This document shows positions 27,346 through 40,400 of a stretch of DNA of 64,000 nt, in pieces. How positions within the stretch are numbered: the first letter of the stretch is position 1; every line of letters starts with the position of its first letter. The position numbers were made by a program, and so were the translations under genes. Origin of the DNA: Patagioenas fasciata (taxonomy: Eukaryota > Chordata > Aves > Columbiformes > Columbidae); NCBI RefSeq assembly GCF_037038585.1, contig NC_092520.1, positions 10,669,001-10,733,000 on the forward strand, written 5' to 3'. The notes below the pieces were generated by a model that was not told where the DNA came from, did not search any database, and saw only the letters and a program-made list of their open reading frames with translations.

Positions 27346-27519
27346 TTAAAAGAAATACGGGGTGGCAGGATACTTAGGACTTGCAGGGAGAGAGGGGAAG
27401 GCAGAGGGGACGTGGACACGCCTGGGCAGACTGAGAGACATCAGTGAGAGCAGCAAGCGCCGGGAAACACCTTTGGTACCCAAAGGGCTCCAACATCTGC
27501 AGCCTCGCCCGGACCGTGA
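27346..27519. other. Spacer between the two inverted CR1 copies
   Basis: About 170 bases, moderately GC-rich. It contains GTGGACACGCCTGGGCAG and no recognised feature. The right end may be diverged CR1. Confidence 0.4.
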
Positions 27520-27904
27520 TGGCAGAAGGGCCTTATCCCTGTTCAGCCTGGAGAAAAGGAGGCTGAGGGGAGACCTTATCACTGCCTACAACTGCCTGAA
27601 AGGAGGTTGTAGCATGGAGGGTGTTGGTCTTCTCTCCCAAGTAACAAGTGATAGGACGAGAGGAAATGGCCTCAGGTTGCACCAGGGAAGGTTCAGATTG
27701 GATATTAGGAAAAAATTCTTCATGGAAAGGGTTGTCAGGCATTGGAACAGGCTGCCAAGGGCAGTGGTGGAGTCACCATCCCTGGAGGGGTTTAAAAGAT
27801 GTGTAGACGAGGTTCTTAGGGACACGGTTTAGCACCAGAGTTAGGTTATGGTTGGACTAGACGATCTTGAGGGCCTCTTCCAGCAGAAATGATTCTATGA
27901 TTCT
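27520..27904 (+). mobile_element. CR1 LINE 3' end, right arm of an inverted pair
   Basis: Runs from about GGCAGAAGGGCCTTATCCC through TGTTCAGCCTGGAGAAAAGG, GGTTGCACCAGGGAAGGTTC and GGTTATGGTTGGACTAGACG to the tail ATGATTCTATGATTCTG. The FOLH1 CpG island begins at once after the tail. Confidence 0.92.
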
Positions 27905-28440
27905 GGGCAGCGAGGGGAGAGCGGAGCCCTGACAGCCGGTCCCGGGACTGCGTGTGAGGCGGCCGGGCCGAGGCAGGAGCCGCTGACGGGGCCGCGACCA
28001 ACGGCCTGACCCGCCCCCACCACCGCCTCCGGGGCGGGCCGGGCCGCGGCGGGACTCGACCGGCGGGGCGGGCGCTGCCGGGAGCGGCGCGGTGGAGCTT
28101 GGAGCGGGCCGGTGGCGATGTGGACGTTGCTCGGCGCCAATACGGAGCTGGCCGGCCCCAGGGCAGCCAGCGGCCGCTTCTGGGCTGTCGTCCTGGGAGC
28201 AGCGACGGGGCTCTTCCTCCTCGGGTTCCTCATCGGTACAGTGCAGAATAAACCCCCTCCGGATCGGGCGGCTCTCTCGGCCACCTCCGGCCTTTGCAGC
28301 CGGGAGAGGTGGCTCGGAGCCGAGCCGAGGGACGGCCGGGTTGGGGGACGAGCGGGCGGGCTGCTGGGGGTGCCCAAGGTGAGTTCGTGTCCCCCGGCCG
28401 ACACCGCCCTCCCTTCGGCCCTCAGGCCAGGCCTGTGCAG
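27905..28440 (+). promoter_or_regulatory. FOLH1: CpG-island promoter and 5' UTR of FOLH1
   Basis: Base composition jumps from AT-rich to very GC- and CpG-rich just after the CR1 tail and falls again in intron 1. Within about 110 bases upstream of the ATG lie CCGCCC (28011) and two GGGGCGGG boxes (near 28031 and 28065), consistent with Sp1-type sites. No TATA box is obvious. The transcription start cannot be fixed from sequence. Confidence 0.75.
28118..28235 (+). CDS. FOLH1: FOLH1 coding exon 1 (residues 1-39 and first base of G40)
   Basis: Start ATG at 28118 gives MWTLL at the N-terminus, matching the family MWNLL start. An in-frame GTG lies 6 bases upstream but is not a likely start. The exon encodes the cytoplasmic tail and most of the membrane segment (residues 21-39, rich in V, L, F, G). 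It ends in a G/GTACAG donor after the first base of a glycine codon (phase 1). It lies inside the CpG island. Confidence 0.93.
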
Positions 28441-31400
28441 CCACCGGCCCCTCCTGGGATTTCCGACGCCGCCTATTCTGTTGAGAGTGTCATTTTTACT
28501 TGTTTGTCGATTTACTTTTAAATAAAGTAGAAGAAGCACCCGGTGTGTGAGGCGGGTTCAGAAAGGTCTCTGGACCCCAGTGCGCTGAAACAGCCCGAAC
28601 CAGAAGGGCGGGGAGATACATGGGGTTTGGAGGGTCGCAGAAAGAAGGGGTGAAGTGGTCTTAGAATTTAAGTCTCACCTCCTGCTCAGCCCAATCAGGC
28701 AGGCCTGTGGGTTGCTGCCGCAAGAGATTTCCCCTCCCTGCCTCCCTTTTGGCTCACAGATGGAGCAGGAACAGTTTGGGGGAGGAAGGAAAACAGCAGA
28801 GACACTTGTATTTTGAAATACCTTTTGGTATGTACTTGGGGTTCGTGCCATTGGGAAGCCCTGACTCAATTACTCTCTCATGTGGAAGGAGCCTTTTGCT
28901 GTGCCAGTGACCGTTGTGACCATTGCCTCGCCAGTGCCAGTTTGTTACCTGCTCTCTGGCCCCCAGCAGCTCTCTGATTTGCACTACCCATGTAACTGCT
29001 GCTGCATTTGCACCAAATGTGTCCAGTCTCTGACTTAAAAATAAAAACAGATGTCAGAAACACTTTCTTTATAGCCAGGTGTTCCTCTCATCACTTACTC
29101 TGGTAATGCCTGCACAGTAGGGGAAAGATTCCAGAATAAGAGCCAGACAGACCAGAGAGTGAGAAAGGAGTTACGAGACATCTGTTCCTAACAAAGGGTG
29201 TTTGTGTTTCTGTGCTTTTTTGTAAATCTGCTGCCTTATTACTGAGGTGACTGATACGACTGACAGGACTGACAGCATGATGTTCTGGTGCTAAAGGAAG
29301 ATAGATAAGTCTCCCTTGCATGTACAGTAAAATAACTGTGATTCCCCTCAATATCTATCTAGGTAAATAAATTCTTTTAATGTGGGGAGGACTGACACTG
29401 CCGTCACCATGCAGCCTGCATTACGTTGTGGCTGTTTGTCCTGAGAGAAAGACAATTGTAAAATAGTGAAAATCTTGTGATACCAAAGAGAAATGGTGTG
29501 TGTCATGGGGATACTGCTCTGGTGTTTTTACTGTTGTATTTTGGTGTGGTGTACAGGCTGGTTTGCAAAACCTACTGAGAAGAAGACATCTGTGAGTCCT
29601 CATGAGGAGATGAAGGCAGAGTTCATGGCTGAAATGAAGGCTGAAAACATCAAGCAGTTTCTTTAGTAAGCAATATGTAGACTGATCTGTCAAAAAAACC
29701 CCAAAAATCTCCAAGCAGTAACCAGCCCAAGGATGCCACCAGGCAGAGGATGGTGTGCAGGTCCTTGTCCATAGGTTTTACTGAATGTGTCCCAATGAGC
29801 TGTGATTGACAGCTCCTCTCATTCTTGTTTGTGCTAGAATCAGCTGAGGAACTGTCAGTAATCTCAGTATTTAAAGTAATTAAAAATTGATCAAGCTCTT
29901 GCTCCAACCTTTGATGAATGCTTGTACAATGGTGTAGAGGTTCAGCCTTTCTCTTATGTGTCCTGCTCACTCTGCAATTATGTTTGTCTTACATTTTTTT
30001 TATGGAAAAATCATTCACCTCAAACTAGACTGTATGAATGAACTTAAACCAGAAGAGATTAAATAGAAAATAATAGAGTACATCAATGTAAAAGAGAAGA
30101 ATATCATACCAGTGTTGAAGCCTTAATTCTTCCTACAGATTAGGCCTTAATATCTTATTGCTACTGTCCCTACACACTGTCATGCTGTGAACAGATTTTT
30201 GTGTTAGTCTATCACCGTTGCAGCCTTATACTCACTTTCATGAAGAAAGACACGTTTCCAGGCTCTCTCCTTCTCCACAGTGGATAGCTGGAACATAGTA
30301 GATACCAGCTAGTCAGCTGATAGAACATTACACTGCTCTTAATAAATCTAATAGTCCTAAAGCTTTAGTCTTTTTTAAGACCATTTTTTTTTTCCCCAGT
30401 AATTTTTTCATCTCATTTACCCTTTAGTGCTTAAATTAATTGATCATAAATGTACCATTATTTCTTTTCATAAATTCTAAAACCAGAGCTAATAACATTT
30501 ATTCCTGAAAATTCAAACAATGGAAGATGACAGTAAAGATTTTTTTGATCTATTACAGTTTAATTACTTTAATTAGTTTCTTAATTTCTGTACTTTAGAA
30601 GCTGATGCACTGTTTTTTGTTTGTTTTTTTTTGTTGTTGTTGTTGGTTTTTTTTTTTAATTTAGCAATCTTGTAAAGAGATTATTTTTCTTTTTGGAGAC
30701 TGTAGTATTTGATAAAAGCTGTATTTATTCCAGTCAATAATAGACCACAAGTTGTAGTTTATCGATAGAAATTTACTTGTTGTGTAAAGAAAGTGTTAAT
30801 ACTATCAGTTACTTTAAGAGTAATTAACAAATTCAGGTTTGCCTTAAATTTCCAGCCTGATTAAAGAGCACAAAATTGTATCTTGTTACAAAACTAAATT
30901 AGTGAAAAAATATTTTCAGTTCATAGGGTTGTGGCAATCCCACCAATTTCATTATAAGTGCACTTGCCACAGACTATTGCAAATAAATTAGCTGCAAAGT
31001 ACATTCTCGTTACTACATAACAACCATGTCCTGGACTATATAAACGTTGGAAACTGAAGATTTAGGATTTTCTAACATCTTAACCTGTGTTTTGGCTCTT
31101 AAGAAGTGAATGGTTATTAACCAGCTCTGTTAAAGGACCGCTTTCTGCCCTCTAAACGCCCTGTCTCTATGCCGATGGGAAACGTGCCTCATTTACTGTC
31201 GTGCGGCCAGTTCTGTGGTGCAATATGGCAGATATTTAGTCATTACTCAGAACTCCCAGTACAGGCGGTCAACAGATTAGAAGAAGCAATGAAGAAAAAC
31301 ATGATGTTCGGTTAGATGGGAATATAATACAGGATAATGTTACTGCGTAAGTCAAATTTTAATGAAAACGTGATTTAAACACTCCTAACTCATACAGAAA

Positions 31401-34400
31401 GCAGCTGTTGGTTTTAACAATAACAATAACTGTGCTCTTGGTTCAATATGTCATCCAGAAAATGGTACCATCCAGAAAAGTACCAGGTACTTTTAGAACA
31501 GTGTTGGTACTAGATTGTGACTGTATCAGAGGAACATGGTTTTATCTAGCAGCATTTGATACACTAGCAGAAGTGTATAGTTCTTTCAAAGTGCTTTATT
31601 TGATGGCTTTGTTCTTACTGGAACTCAAGAATCATTTTTTTCCTAATGTTATACCCCCTTATTATGGAAGATTAGCACCAGCTGATGTGCCACATGCTTT
31701 TGTGGCATGTTGATGCCATGGTCGTATGACAGTATGAGGACATCATGATGACGTCATCATTCAGCTGGGAGTTTCTTCAGTTTCACAACTGGGATTTCTC
31801 AGTGGCCTGCACTTCACTTTTTTTTTTTGGACAATGGGTTACTCACTATTTATGGTGCCTTTCTCTGTTTGTTATTCATGCTGCATGACTTTTAAGTGAC
31901 AAGCTGTTGAGGCTTTCTGTTCCTTGTTTAAGCCACTGTGAACTCTTTTATTTGCCAATGAGACATATTCAGAGTATTTGTGGCAAAATTAATTAAAATA
32001 GTGGAATCCAAGGAGACTATCCAGTTGATTAAAAGTAGGGATCACACTTGTTATGCACATTTCTAAATCAAGTACGCAAATACTATTATACTCAGTTCTT
32101 TCACCATTTCACAAGAAAGGTCAGTGTTATTACGCATAGGAGTGATTGGCCTAAGGTCATCCAGAAGACAAGGAGTAAAACAAGGACAAGACCCCACAGC
32201 TGATGTCATCATGCCATTCTTGCTAAGCTACACTGTGAGGAATATACAAACACCTGTGATAGCTCAGGACAGAATGAAACCTGTAACCTCAGCGTATGTA
32301 CAAGACAGACAAAAGTATAGATACAGAGGAGTCTGGGTCCTTATTTGACCTGGGTACACCTGGTCATCTCGAGGGGGTTTATTTCTAGCTTGACTAAGAG
32401 GAGTTTTGATTATGAGCTGCAATGCCTGATCCTGACTCGTTGCTTCTCTTTCTCTAGCAATTTTACACGGCTTCCTCACCTAGCAGGAACAAGAGAGAAT
32501 CTCCATCTGGCACAGCAAGTCCAAGCTGAGTGGAAGGAGTTTGGTTTGGATTCTGTTCAGTTGGTTCATTATGATGTCTTGCTCTCTTACCCTGATGACA
32601 CTAAACCCAACTACATCTCAATAATTGATGACCATGGAAATGAGGTACAGAAAACAACAGTTTTTGCAAACAGGGAACAAAATCACTTTTATCCACTTGG
32701 GAAGATGGGAAGGGAAAGCTGTCCTCTGTTAATGGTGTTGGGCCTGATCCAAAGCTCCTGGGAATGAGGGGTTCCAGTTTGCTTTTATATTTTGTGTCTT
32801 CTTGATGTATGTGCTAAGAATACTAACAATTACCCTAATTCATACAGCATACTGACATATATGGATTAAAGGAAAATTATATAAGGGAATTACTTTATGT
32901 AATTCAATTGTTTTAAAATTGTTCTGTTATTTAGAAAAAGAAAGTAACTATGGTCAGCATCATTATTTGCATTGATTTATTATGCAGTATTGGTAATTGT
33001 GCTAAATTAAGTTTCCTGAGGATGAGAGTTTAGGCCTTGAGATGTACTGTCAGAAGTAACATCAGTTCTTTACAGAGTAGCTCTGGTGCTTATAGAAGCT
33101 CCAGGGATGAGCAGAATGCAAGTCTTATTTACTTTTATGATCTAACCTGCTCATACCTGCTGTACTTGAGACCACCTTAAGGGACCCAGTGTTCATTTAA
33201 GCAAGATTCTGTGTGAAGAGTGGAGATGGGATCTGCAAGATCACATATTGAACCTGTGTACTGAAAGGGATGTCCAATGCTAACTAAAGTTTTGGCCACT
33301 CCACATAGAGTTCTAAAACTAAAGTCCTTTAAACTGCAAATATAATACATGTGAAATGTGCCTGAATACAGTACTTCTTTTTCATGTTGCTTGGTTTACT
33401 TTTTTTTTCTTCTTCTTTACCACTAGATTTTCAACACATCATTGTCTGAGCCTTCTCCTCCTGGATATGAAGCTGTTAGAGATGTGGTGCCACCTTACAG
33501 TGCATTTTCAGCCCAAGGAATGCCTGAGGTAACAGAGCAGAATAATAAAAGAAATAGAAGTAGAAAAAAAAAACAGCAATAGGTCAAGAAGTAGGAATGG
33601 AAAGAAATAGAAAAGTATGGAATCCTGTTGCATAGTGTAGAATAGCATAGGATAGCATAGAATGGTAAACAAGAAAGTGAAATTCCTGAGTCGTAGGCAT
33701 TATTTGTTCAAAACCTGACATCACCAGTAGGAAACAAGTCCTAGCTCTGATGTCCTTGGTAGTTTTGCAGTGCAACAATGTTCAAATTGAGCAGTCATAC
33801 ATATATGTTCAATTTTTTTTTCTAATTTGAGTCAGAATTGGATTTTATTTTTTACCTTTACCTTTGAAATTATTGAAATAAATCTTTACTGTTGTCATGT
33901 GCTATAACCTTCTCCAGATATTTTTGTGACTATGCACCATTGTTTCCCATCTTGGTGGACAAATGAGACTGTTATAGTTATGTAGCCAGATGAACAATGT
34001 AATTTTCAAAATGCTTCTTCCCCAAGACTCACACTGACAGGTATGACTACATAGGGTATAGTCTGCTTGGAAATGGCTTTTGGTAGCATTTCAAGCTGGC
34101 GGTAAATGTTGCTGTGGTCTGAGCTTAACACTAATCCTTTCTGTCTTCTTGTACAGATGGTATCAGCTGACAGGCTTTCTTTCATGAAGCTGAACTGTGT
34201 AACAGGAATTTTCATTCCTATGATTATTAGCAGTTTCAATTAAGAATTTGTGAGATTAGAATTTTTTGGTTTTTTTCTCAGTATCTTTCCTGTCTATACA
34301 TAGAATAATGTAGGTTAGCAGGGCCCTCTGGAGGTCATCTGGTCCAATCTCTACTTTAAAATTGGATCTGACTTTCAAACCTGCTAACAATGCTTTTACT

Positions 34401-37400
34401 CACACAGCCCCATATTAATATGCTTTCCAAAGTTTGTTGATAAGCTGTGCAAGTCTAGAAGACAAAAGGTATCCTGTATTCATTTGCCTCAGATACTCAA
34501 TGGAAGCTGGAGAACCAGGCAGATAGTCTGTACCCTAGGATACGGCAGCTTAGAGTGTTTAAAGAATTGCAGTGGGAATTTTGAAATATAATGTAAGGTA
34601 AAATCAATGAATTCTGACTTTGTATCATAACATAATATGCCCAAAGAAATACAGAATAACTCTACCACTTTATTTGGTTTCTGCAGAGCTACAGTAAGTA
34701 ATGGGATATGGGAAATAATAAAAACAAGTTTTAAAAGTTGTAGCTTCCTTCTTTAGAAAATTATTTTATTTTAATGATATGTAAGAACATTGTTTCTGAA
34801 GAAAAATGAAGACAGATTGTCGTTTCAAAATATGATGCTTCTGTTCACCTTAGTACATAACACATTGACAAAAGCTCCAGCAATGTTAGAAATAACATTC
34901 TCCAGTGAGCAGTTGTCTGCACCTGTACTGCAAACAGGGAGCATGTCTGTAGCTCAGCAATGAGAATACTCAGTGAGTTCACAGCTCTTCTGAGTTCTCC
35001 CAGGTCTATTCGTGTACTTTATGTTAAAAGCTGTTCTCTTAAAAATCAGAACTAAGCTGTGGAGAGAGATATTTGGAATTTGCCAAGTACAATCATCAGT
35101 CATAGGTTCTCTTTCTGCTCATTGATTTTGCGAACAATTCCTGCATAAAGCTCCACGTTCAATGAAGGGAGAAAGCTGTAAAGTACCTGCATCTCAAGGG
35201 TAACTGTAGTCTCACGAGTCAGTCACCTTCCTCAAAAGTGGGAGAAATGGATCAAAAGTTCTTTATACCGAGAGACCCCAAGAATGCAGCTCTCACGTTT
35301 TCTGGGTGAGTGCTCTGATCAGGGAGTTGTGGGAATACACTTTGGTGCTGCTAGCACTATTACTTTTTCCTGCAGCAGTTTTTTAGAAATAAGTGGCGGT
35401 GACTGTGTTTTGAAGATTAAATTCTGTCAGAGTGGGATAGTAGCTACTTGCCTGCTAGAGTGAGACCCCGCAGAGATTTAAAGAAGTTTCCACTCATTTC
35501 AGCTTCTCAGTAGATGGAAGAGGGAATATATCCTCATCTTTCACACAGACTGTCAGAAAATGTATGTTTCTTCCGGGTGGTGTATTTTAAGTAAATCCCA
35601 ATAAAAAGTCAGATGAAAAATGTTAAGCTTTGAGTGGAAAGTTCTTTTAACTGTAGTACTTAGCAGAATGCAAAGTAGTGGAATCATATTCTGTCAGACA
35701 GTAATAATAGTTTGGAACATTAACATCATAATGATAAAATTCTGCTTTTCCCTTCTTTTTTAAGTAACTGAAACAGTGTTCCCAGCTAGTTTATGATGGT
35801 CATAAATAAGAGGTGTCCCTGAGATCTCTAACTACTCTAGAAGAGCCTAGAGAAGACATTTTATGGGTCCACACTGCATTCTCAAAGCTTGTATTTTGTA
35901 AGAGTTCTATAAACATGAGGGATTTCCTCACATCACTAGGAAATTTTGATAGAAAACTGTCACAATGTTCTGGTAAGAAATTTATTGCATTGATATAGCT
36001 CTTAGTCCTGTTAATGAGAGTTAAACATGAAGAATTTTCAGAGGTGTTAAAAGAATTAAGTTAAGGAAGCCAGATTTACTATGCGATATATCGAATATTG
36101 CCACAAGCTTCAAATAAGTACCTTTTAATGTAGTTTCAGAAAGCTAGAGATTGAATAAATATGAATTATTCTGCAACACCAGGAAAAAATGCTATGAATA
36201 CAGTTTATATGCTTTATATCAGATACAGTTATGAGAGCTTCTAAAGATCAGAAATGTCCTTTTTATGATGCAATCTACTTAATCAAAGTGTAAACGGGTT
36301 TTCGCTGTAAAATGTTACTCTCATGTTGGCTTGTTTTGCACTTCAATGTACAAAAAGGGCCCTGAATGTGAGAACCCAGCAAGTTGCTATTAATTGTAAT
36401 AATTACAGCTCTGCAATGATGTAAGCCAAACTATTGAAATAAACATATTTGTATTTGTCATTAAAATATAATAGCCTACAAATGTAGGTATTCTATACAA
36501 GGTATTCTAAAGAAATTATGTTAAAATGGAGGACCACATTCCCCTTTTGCTCAATCTAAATAGAGAAGAAAAACTGTCTTGACTTCAGCAGAGTTACACT
36601 TGATTTTTCTGAGAGGGAAGACTGCTCCATAAATTCAGAAAAGCCTCCCCAAGAATAATCCTTGTGGTTTTGAATTATTCTTCTCTGAACAGAGGGGACC
36701 AGAATCTTACCAGCTGTGAAACTCTTTGCCTTATTTAAATACAGTCCCGTTTATTTAATGAATTTATCCTGAGTTCATTTCCCGTAATTTAAGCAGAAAT
36801 TGCAACTTGAGCAGATTACAGATGAAACTATTACAGTCAAAATGACTGTATCACAGTCTTATCAGGAGGTGCTGCATGGTGTTTAATATGAGACCGTCTG
36901 AATGTCTAGTCAGCAAATTTAGTCAGTACAAGGGATTTAAGCTTATGCCTTTTTGAAATTAAATTGAAAATCTCTCTGAAGGTGTCTGGTAATATGGAGA
37001 AATGCACTAAAGCAGAGTTTCCTGTCACCCAGTTTTAGTTGTTTGAGTTTGTAGACACCTTCCCTAAACCAGTCTTGGTAGCTTTTTAGAGGGATTTCCT
37101 CTACAACAGTCTTTGAGATATAATCCTCAAAAGGTAAATCCAGAGGGCAATTTATTCCTTCCTAAAATAGGTGTTTAAAACAGAATTGGGGTGAATTCTT
37201 CTGGAAAGAGTGAGTTTCTGTAGAACTTACCAGCTCTTCACTGGCTAGGGAGTATACTATAGGACCTTTGTAGGCAATGCCAACAACTTTTAGGTAGCTG
37301 GCATTAAGGAAGATGAATCATGCACCAAGTATTGAACAACATGGTTGAAACACAATCATGAAGAATACTTTATTCATGTGTGAGGTGTATTTATTTTGAC

Positions 37401-40400
37401 AGTCCAGCACCTGCAGCTTCTGTTGTATTAACTGACAGTTGAGTCCTGAGAATTTAATAGGATATTGACATCATTCAGTCTACTCTACTGCATAAAATAC
37501 AATTGAGGGAAAGGCAGGAAGATGTGCCAGGGGAGGTTTAGGTCAGATATTAGGAAAAAGTTCTTCACCCAGAGGGTGCTGGACACTGGAACAGGCTCCC
37601 CAGGGAGGTGTCACGGCCCCAAGCCTGACAGTGTTCAAGAAGAGACTGGACAACACCCTCAGACACATGGTGTGAACTGTGGGGTTGTCCTGTGCAGGGA
37701 CAGGAGTTGGACTCGATGATCCTTGTGGGTTCCTTCCAACTCAGGACGTTCTATGGTTCTGTGATATTTACTGTGATGTCTGGGTCCAAAATACCTCCAG
37801 CTGTCCAAGACTGACTACAGCTTAAACAGACTATGAGTAGAAGTAAATGCCATACTCTGAGCACTTAACTCTAAGTTTCTGTTTCAGAAGTCATATCTTA
37901 ACATTCTTCATTGAGAACAAAGTGTGGCAACTTTGGATGGTAGGAGTATAAATTCATTAGAAGTCGCTTACCTAACTAATTTTCTCATGATCAAAGAAGA
38001 AATAATACCAGAACCATCCCTGGAGCTCATTGTTTTCTGTTTATTTTCTTACTACATCACATCCTCCTTTTGACATGCTCATTGACATTACTGTTTGAAA
38101 TTCTGCTTCTTTCTATTAGGGTGAGTTAGTGTATGTGAATTATGGCCGCACCGAGGACTTCTTTAAGCTAGAACGTGAAATGGGAATTAACTGTTCAGGA
38201 AAGATTGTTATTGCCAGATATGGGAAGATCTTCAGAGGAAATAAGGTAATGCTATATCAAAATGTTACTTGTGCTGTCCTTCACTTTATTTCAAGAGACT
38301 GAAACGCTTACGTGAAGTATTCTGAAGATTTTAGTGTAGCTGAGTTTTCACAGAGCTGTGTTCAAATATGTTTCTTTAGTGGAAGATATAAAATATGTAT
38401 TTGACATTTTTGTAATACATCTATAGGATAAAAGTAAATAATTTGGAAAATGTTATGTGTTTTTATTTTCATCTGCATGCTGTATATTGCTCTAAAATAT
38501 TACTGACATTCTTGGGTCATGCATTCTAACTGAACTGGACTGTTCTTCATGATTGGGGCAGCTGTGCTTTAAGATGCCTATATCGTGTTTCCAAAGGTGT
38601 CTGTACACTAGGCAGAGACAATAACTATATGGAGGTTATTTTAAATTCTGTATTTGTTTATTCAGTGTCTCTATCATATAAATATTTTTAAACTACAGAT
38701 TTCTTCAGATTTTCATAGCCTGACAGGTAAAGACATATTCATGGGCATACTTCAGACATACGCTCAAGTTATTTGCTCAATAGGGATGTAAGAAGAAAGT
38801 CTATTTAAAGTATGTTTGGCTGTTGTACAAGAATTATTTTGACCCTAATTTGGGTAGGACTGTAATTTGTATTTCTCAGTTACCTTAAGGGTATCAAACA
38901 CTGAAACTCCTTGCTGGAATGCCAACTCTTATTCTACACTGTTGACTAATACTCTGTGAGCTTATAAGTGGGTAACTCACTGTTTTACGTACAAGCCATT
39001 TTCATCAGTGAAAAGTAATTCATATTATGGGTCAGATAGTGTTTTCGCTAAATTGTTTACCACTCCTAAAAATACTATCTGAATGGAAAAAAGATTTAAA
39101 AATTGAAGAAGGTACTGCTGTCTATGAATCTTTTATTGAAAAGAAATGCACACACCTCGGAGTTACTAATATCTAGAGGGACAGTTGTCCTGTGATCTGG
39201 AAATTACATGCCCTCTTAGACACCAAGGGGTGATATATTCATTCTTACAGTAGTATTTCTAATGATGTTTTATTTACTGAAGAATTTGTTAGCCTGTATA
39301 AAATCTGGACAACTGTACTGCCATTTTCCCACTTCCTAATTGTGTACAAGAACAGGATAGAGGTTAGAAGGCAAGTACTATGTTTCCTAAAAAAAAAAAC
39401 CTGTGGTATTTCTAAATTAAAATACACAAATTTTAAACTGTTGGGGATTAGTTGTCACTCGGTCATTATACATCACTGTCATATCTAGTGGCAAAACAGA
39501 TTGGGAAGTCAGAATGACATATATTTTCTCTCTTTCACTCTTTACCAACCAATATTATACAATAATAAAGTCACATGAGAACAGTTTTTAAATCAGAACA
39601 GCATGCAGGTCAGTCCTTCTGCCATAATAAGCCTAAGATACATACTCTTTGGAGTTACTCTTGTTCACAGCCGAAGACAGTTTCAGGCTGTCCAATAATA
39701 ATCTTTCTGTGTAGTCTGAACTCCGAATATTGAGAATATCATTTAGGTAAAAAAGATAAATACATGACTAACTGAAAGATAAGGTTGTGTCAATGTGATA
39801 CAGCTTTTTCCATCTGTGATGTGTACATTTCAATAGTCAGTTGATTGTATTGATCTGAACAACAGAATACAAACTCAGGTCCTATAGTGATATTGTGAAA
39901 GATGTTTTCCATGTTACTGCAGTTGTCTCCTAACTAAAATTCAAAGCAACAATGAACCTCTTACTTTCATATAGAACCTGATATCTGCATGTATATTTTA
40001 AGGAAATATTATTATATGGGACAGTTACAGGCCCTTTATTTAGCCCAAGCTTGCGAAAGGCCCTGAGGAATAATTACTGTAATTTATAATACTTTCTTTT
40101 GCCCCTTGAACTCTTGTGTCAAGCTGTAAAAGGACTGGATAGGGACTGGAGATGTGCTTTGCAGGTGAAGAATGCTGAATTGGCAGGTGCCAAGGGAGTT
40201 ATTCTGTACTCTGACCCTGCTGACTACTGCGCCCCAGGAGTAGGTGCTTATCCAGATGGCTGGAACCTTCCAGGTGGAGGAGCCCAGCGTGGGAATGTGT
40301 TAAACCTGAATGGGGCTGGGGACCCTCTGACACCAGGTTATCCTGCAAAAGGTGAGTGACAGTAGAGAAGTCATACTAGGAGTGTCTGGTTTCAGGAAAG

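Larger units (their letters stand above)
27071..27904. repeat. Large inverted repeat made of two CR1 3' ends
   Basis: The arms 27071-27345 and about 27640-27904 are reverse complements with roughly 90% identity over about 240 bases by eye (about 22 mismatches counted). The CR1 3' tails point outward and the truncated 5' ends face each other. Confidence 0.85.
33529..38119 (+). other. FOLH1: FOLH1 intron 4 (longest intron)
   Basis: GT-AG intron of 4,591 nt. It contains a small CR1-like fragment near 34295-34365 and a clear + strand CR1 at 37520-37765. The remainder is unremarkable AT-rich DNA. Confidence 0.85.

Noticed and set aside
27857-28539. Long minus-strand open frames (195 and 214 codons) over the CpG island
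   Set aside because: They are Pro/Arg/Ala-rich products of high GC content on the strand opposite FOLH1 exon 1, with no family resemblance.
31408-31713. 101-codon open frame in intron 2
   Set aside because: Hydrophobic but unrecognised, and inside an intron whose flanking exons join in frame without it.
32645-33426. Counterpart of the human FOLH1 intron 3 enhancer
   Set aside because: The human element is reported to contain direct repeats; none of that type is visible in this 782-nt intron.
33610-33670. Repeated TAGAATAGCATAG words resembling a CR1 tail
   Set aside because: Too short and not followed by any CR1 3' UTR block; treated as simple A/G-rich sequence.
40099-40164. Upstream extension of the exon 6 open frame
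   Set aside because: The TTTGCAG acceptor at 40164 and phase with exon 5 show that the coding part starts at 40165; the extension is intron.
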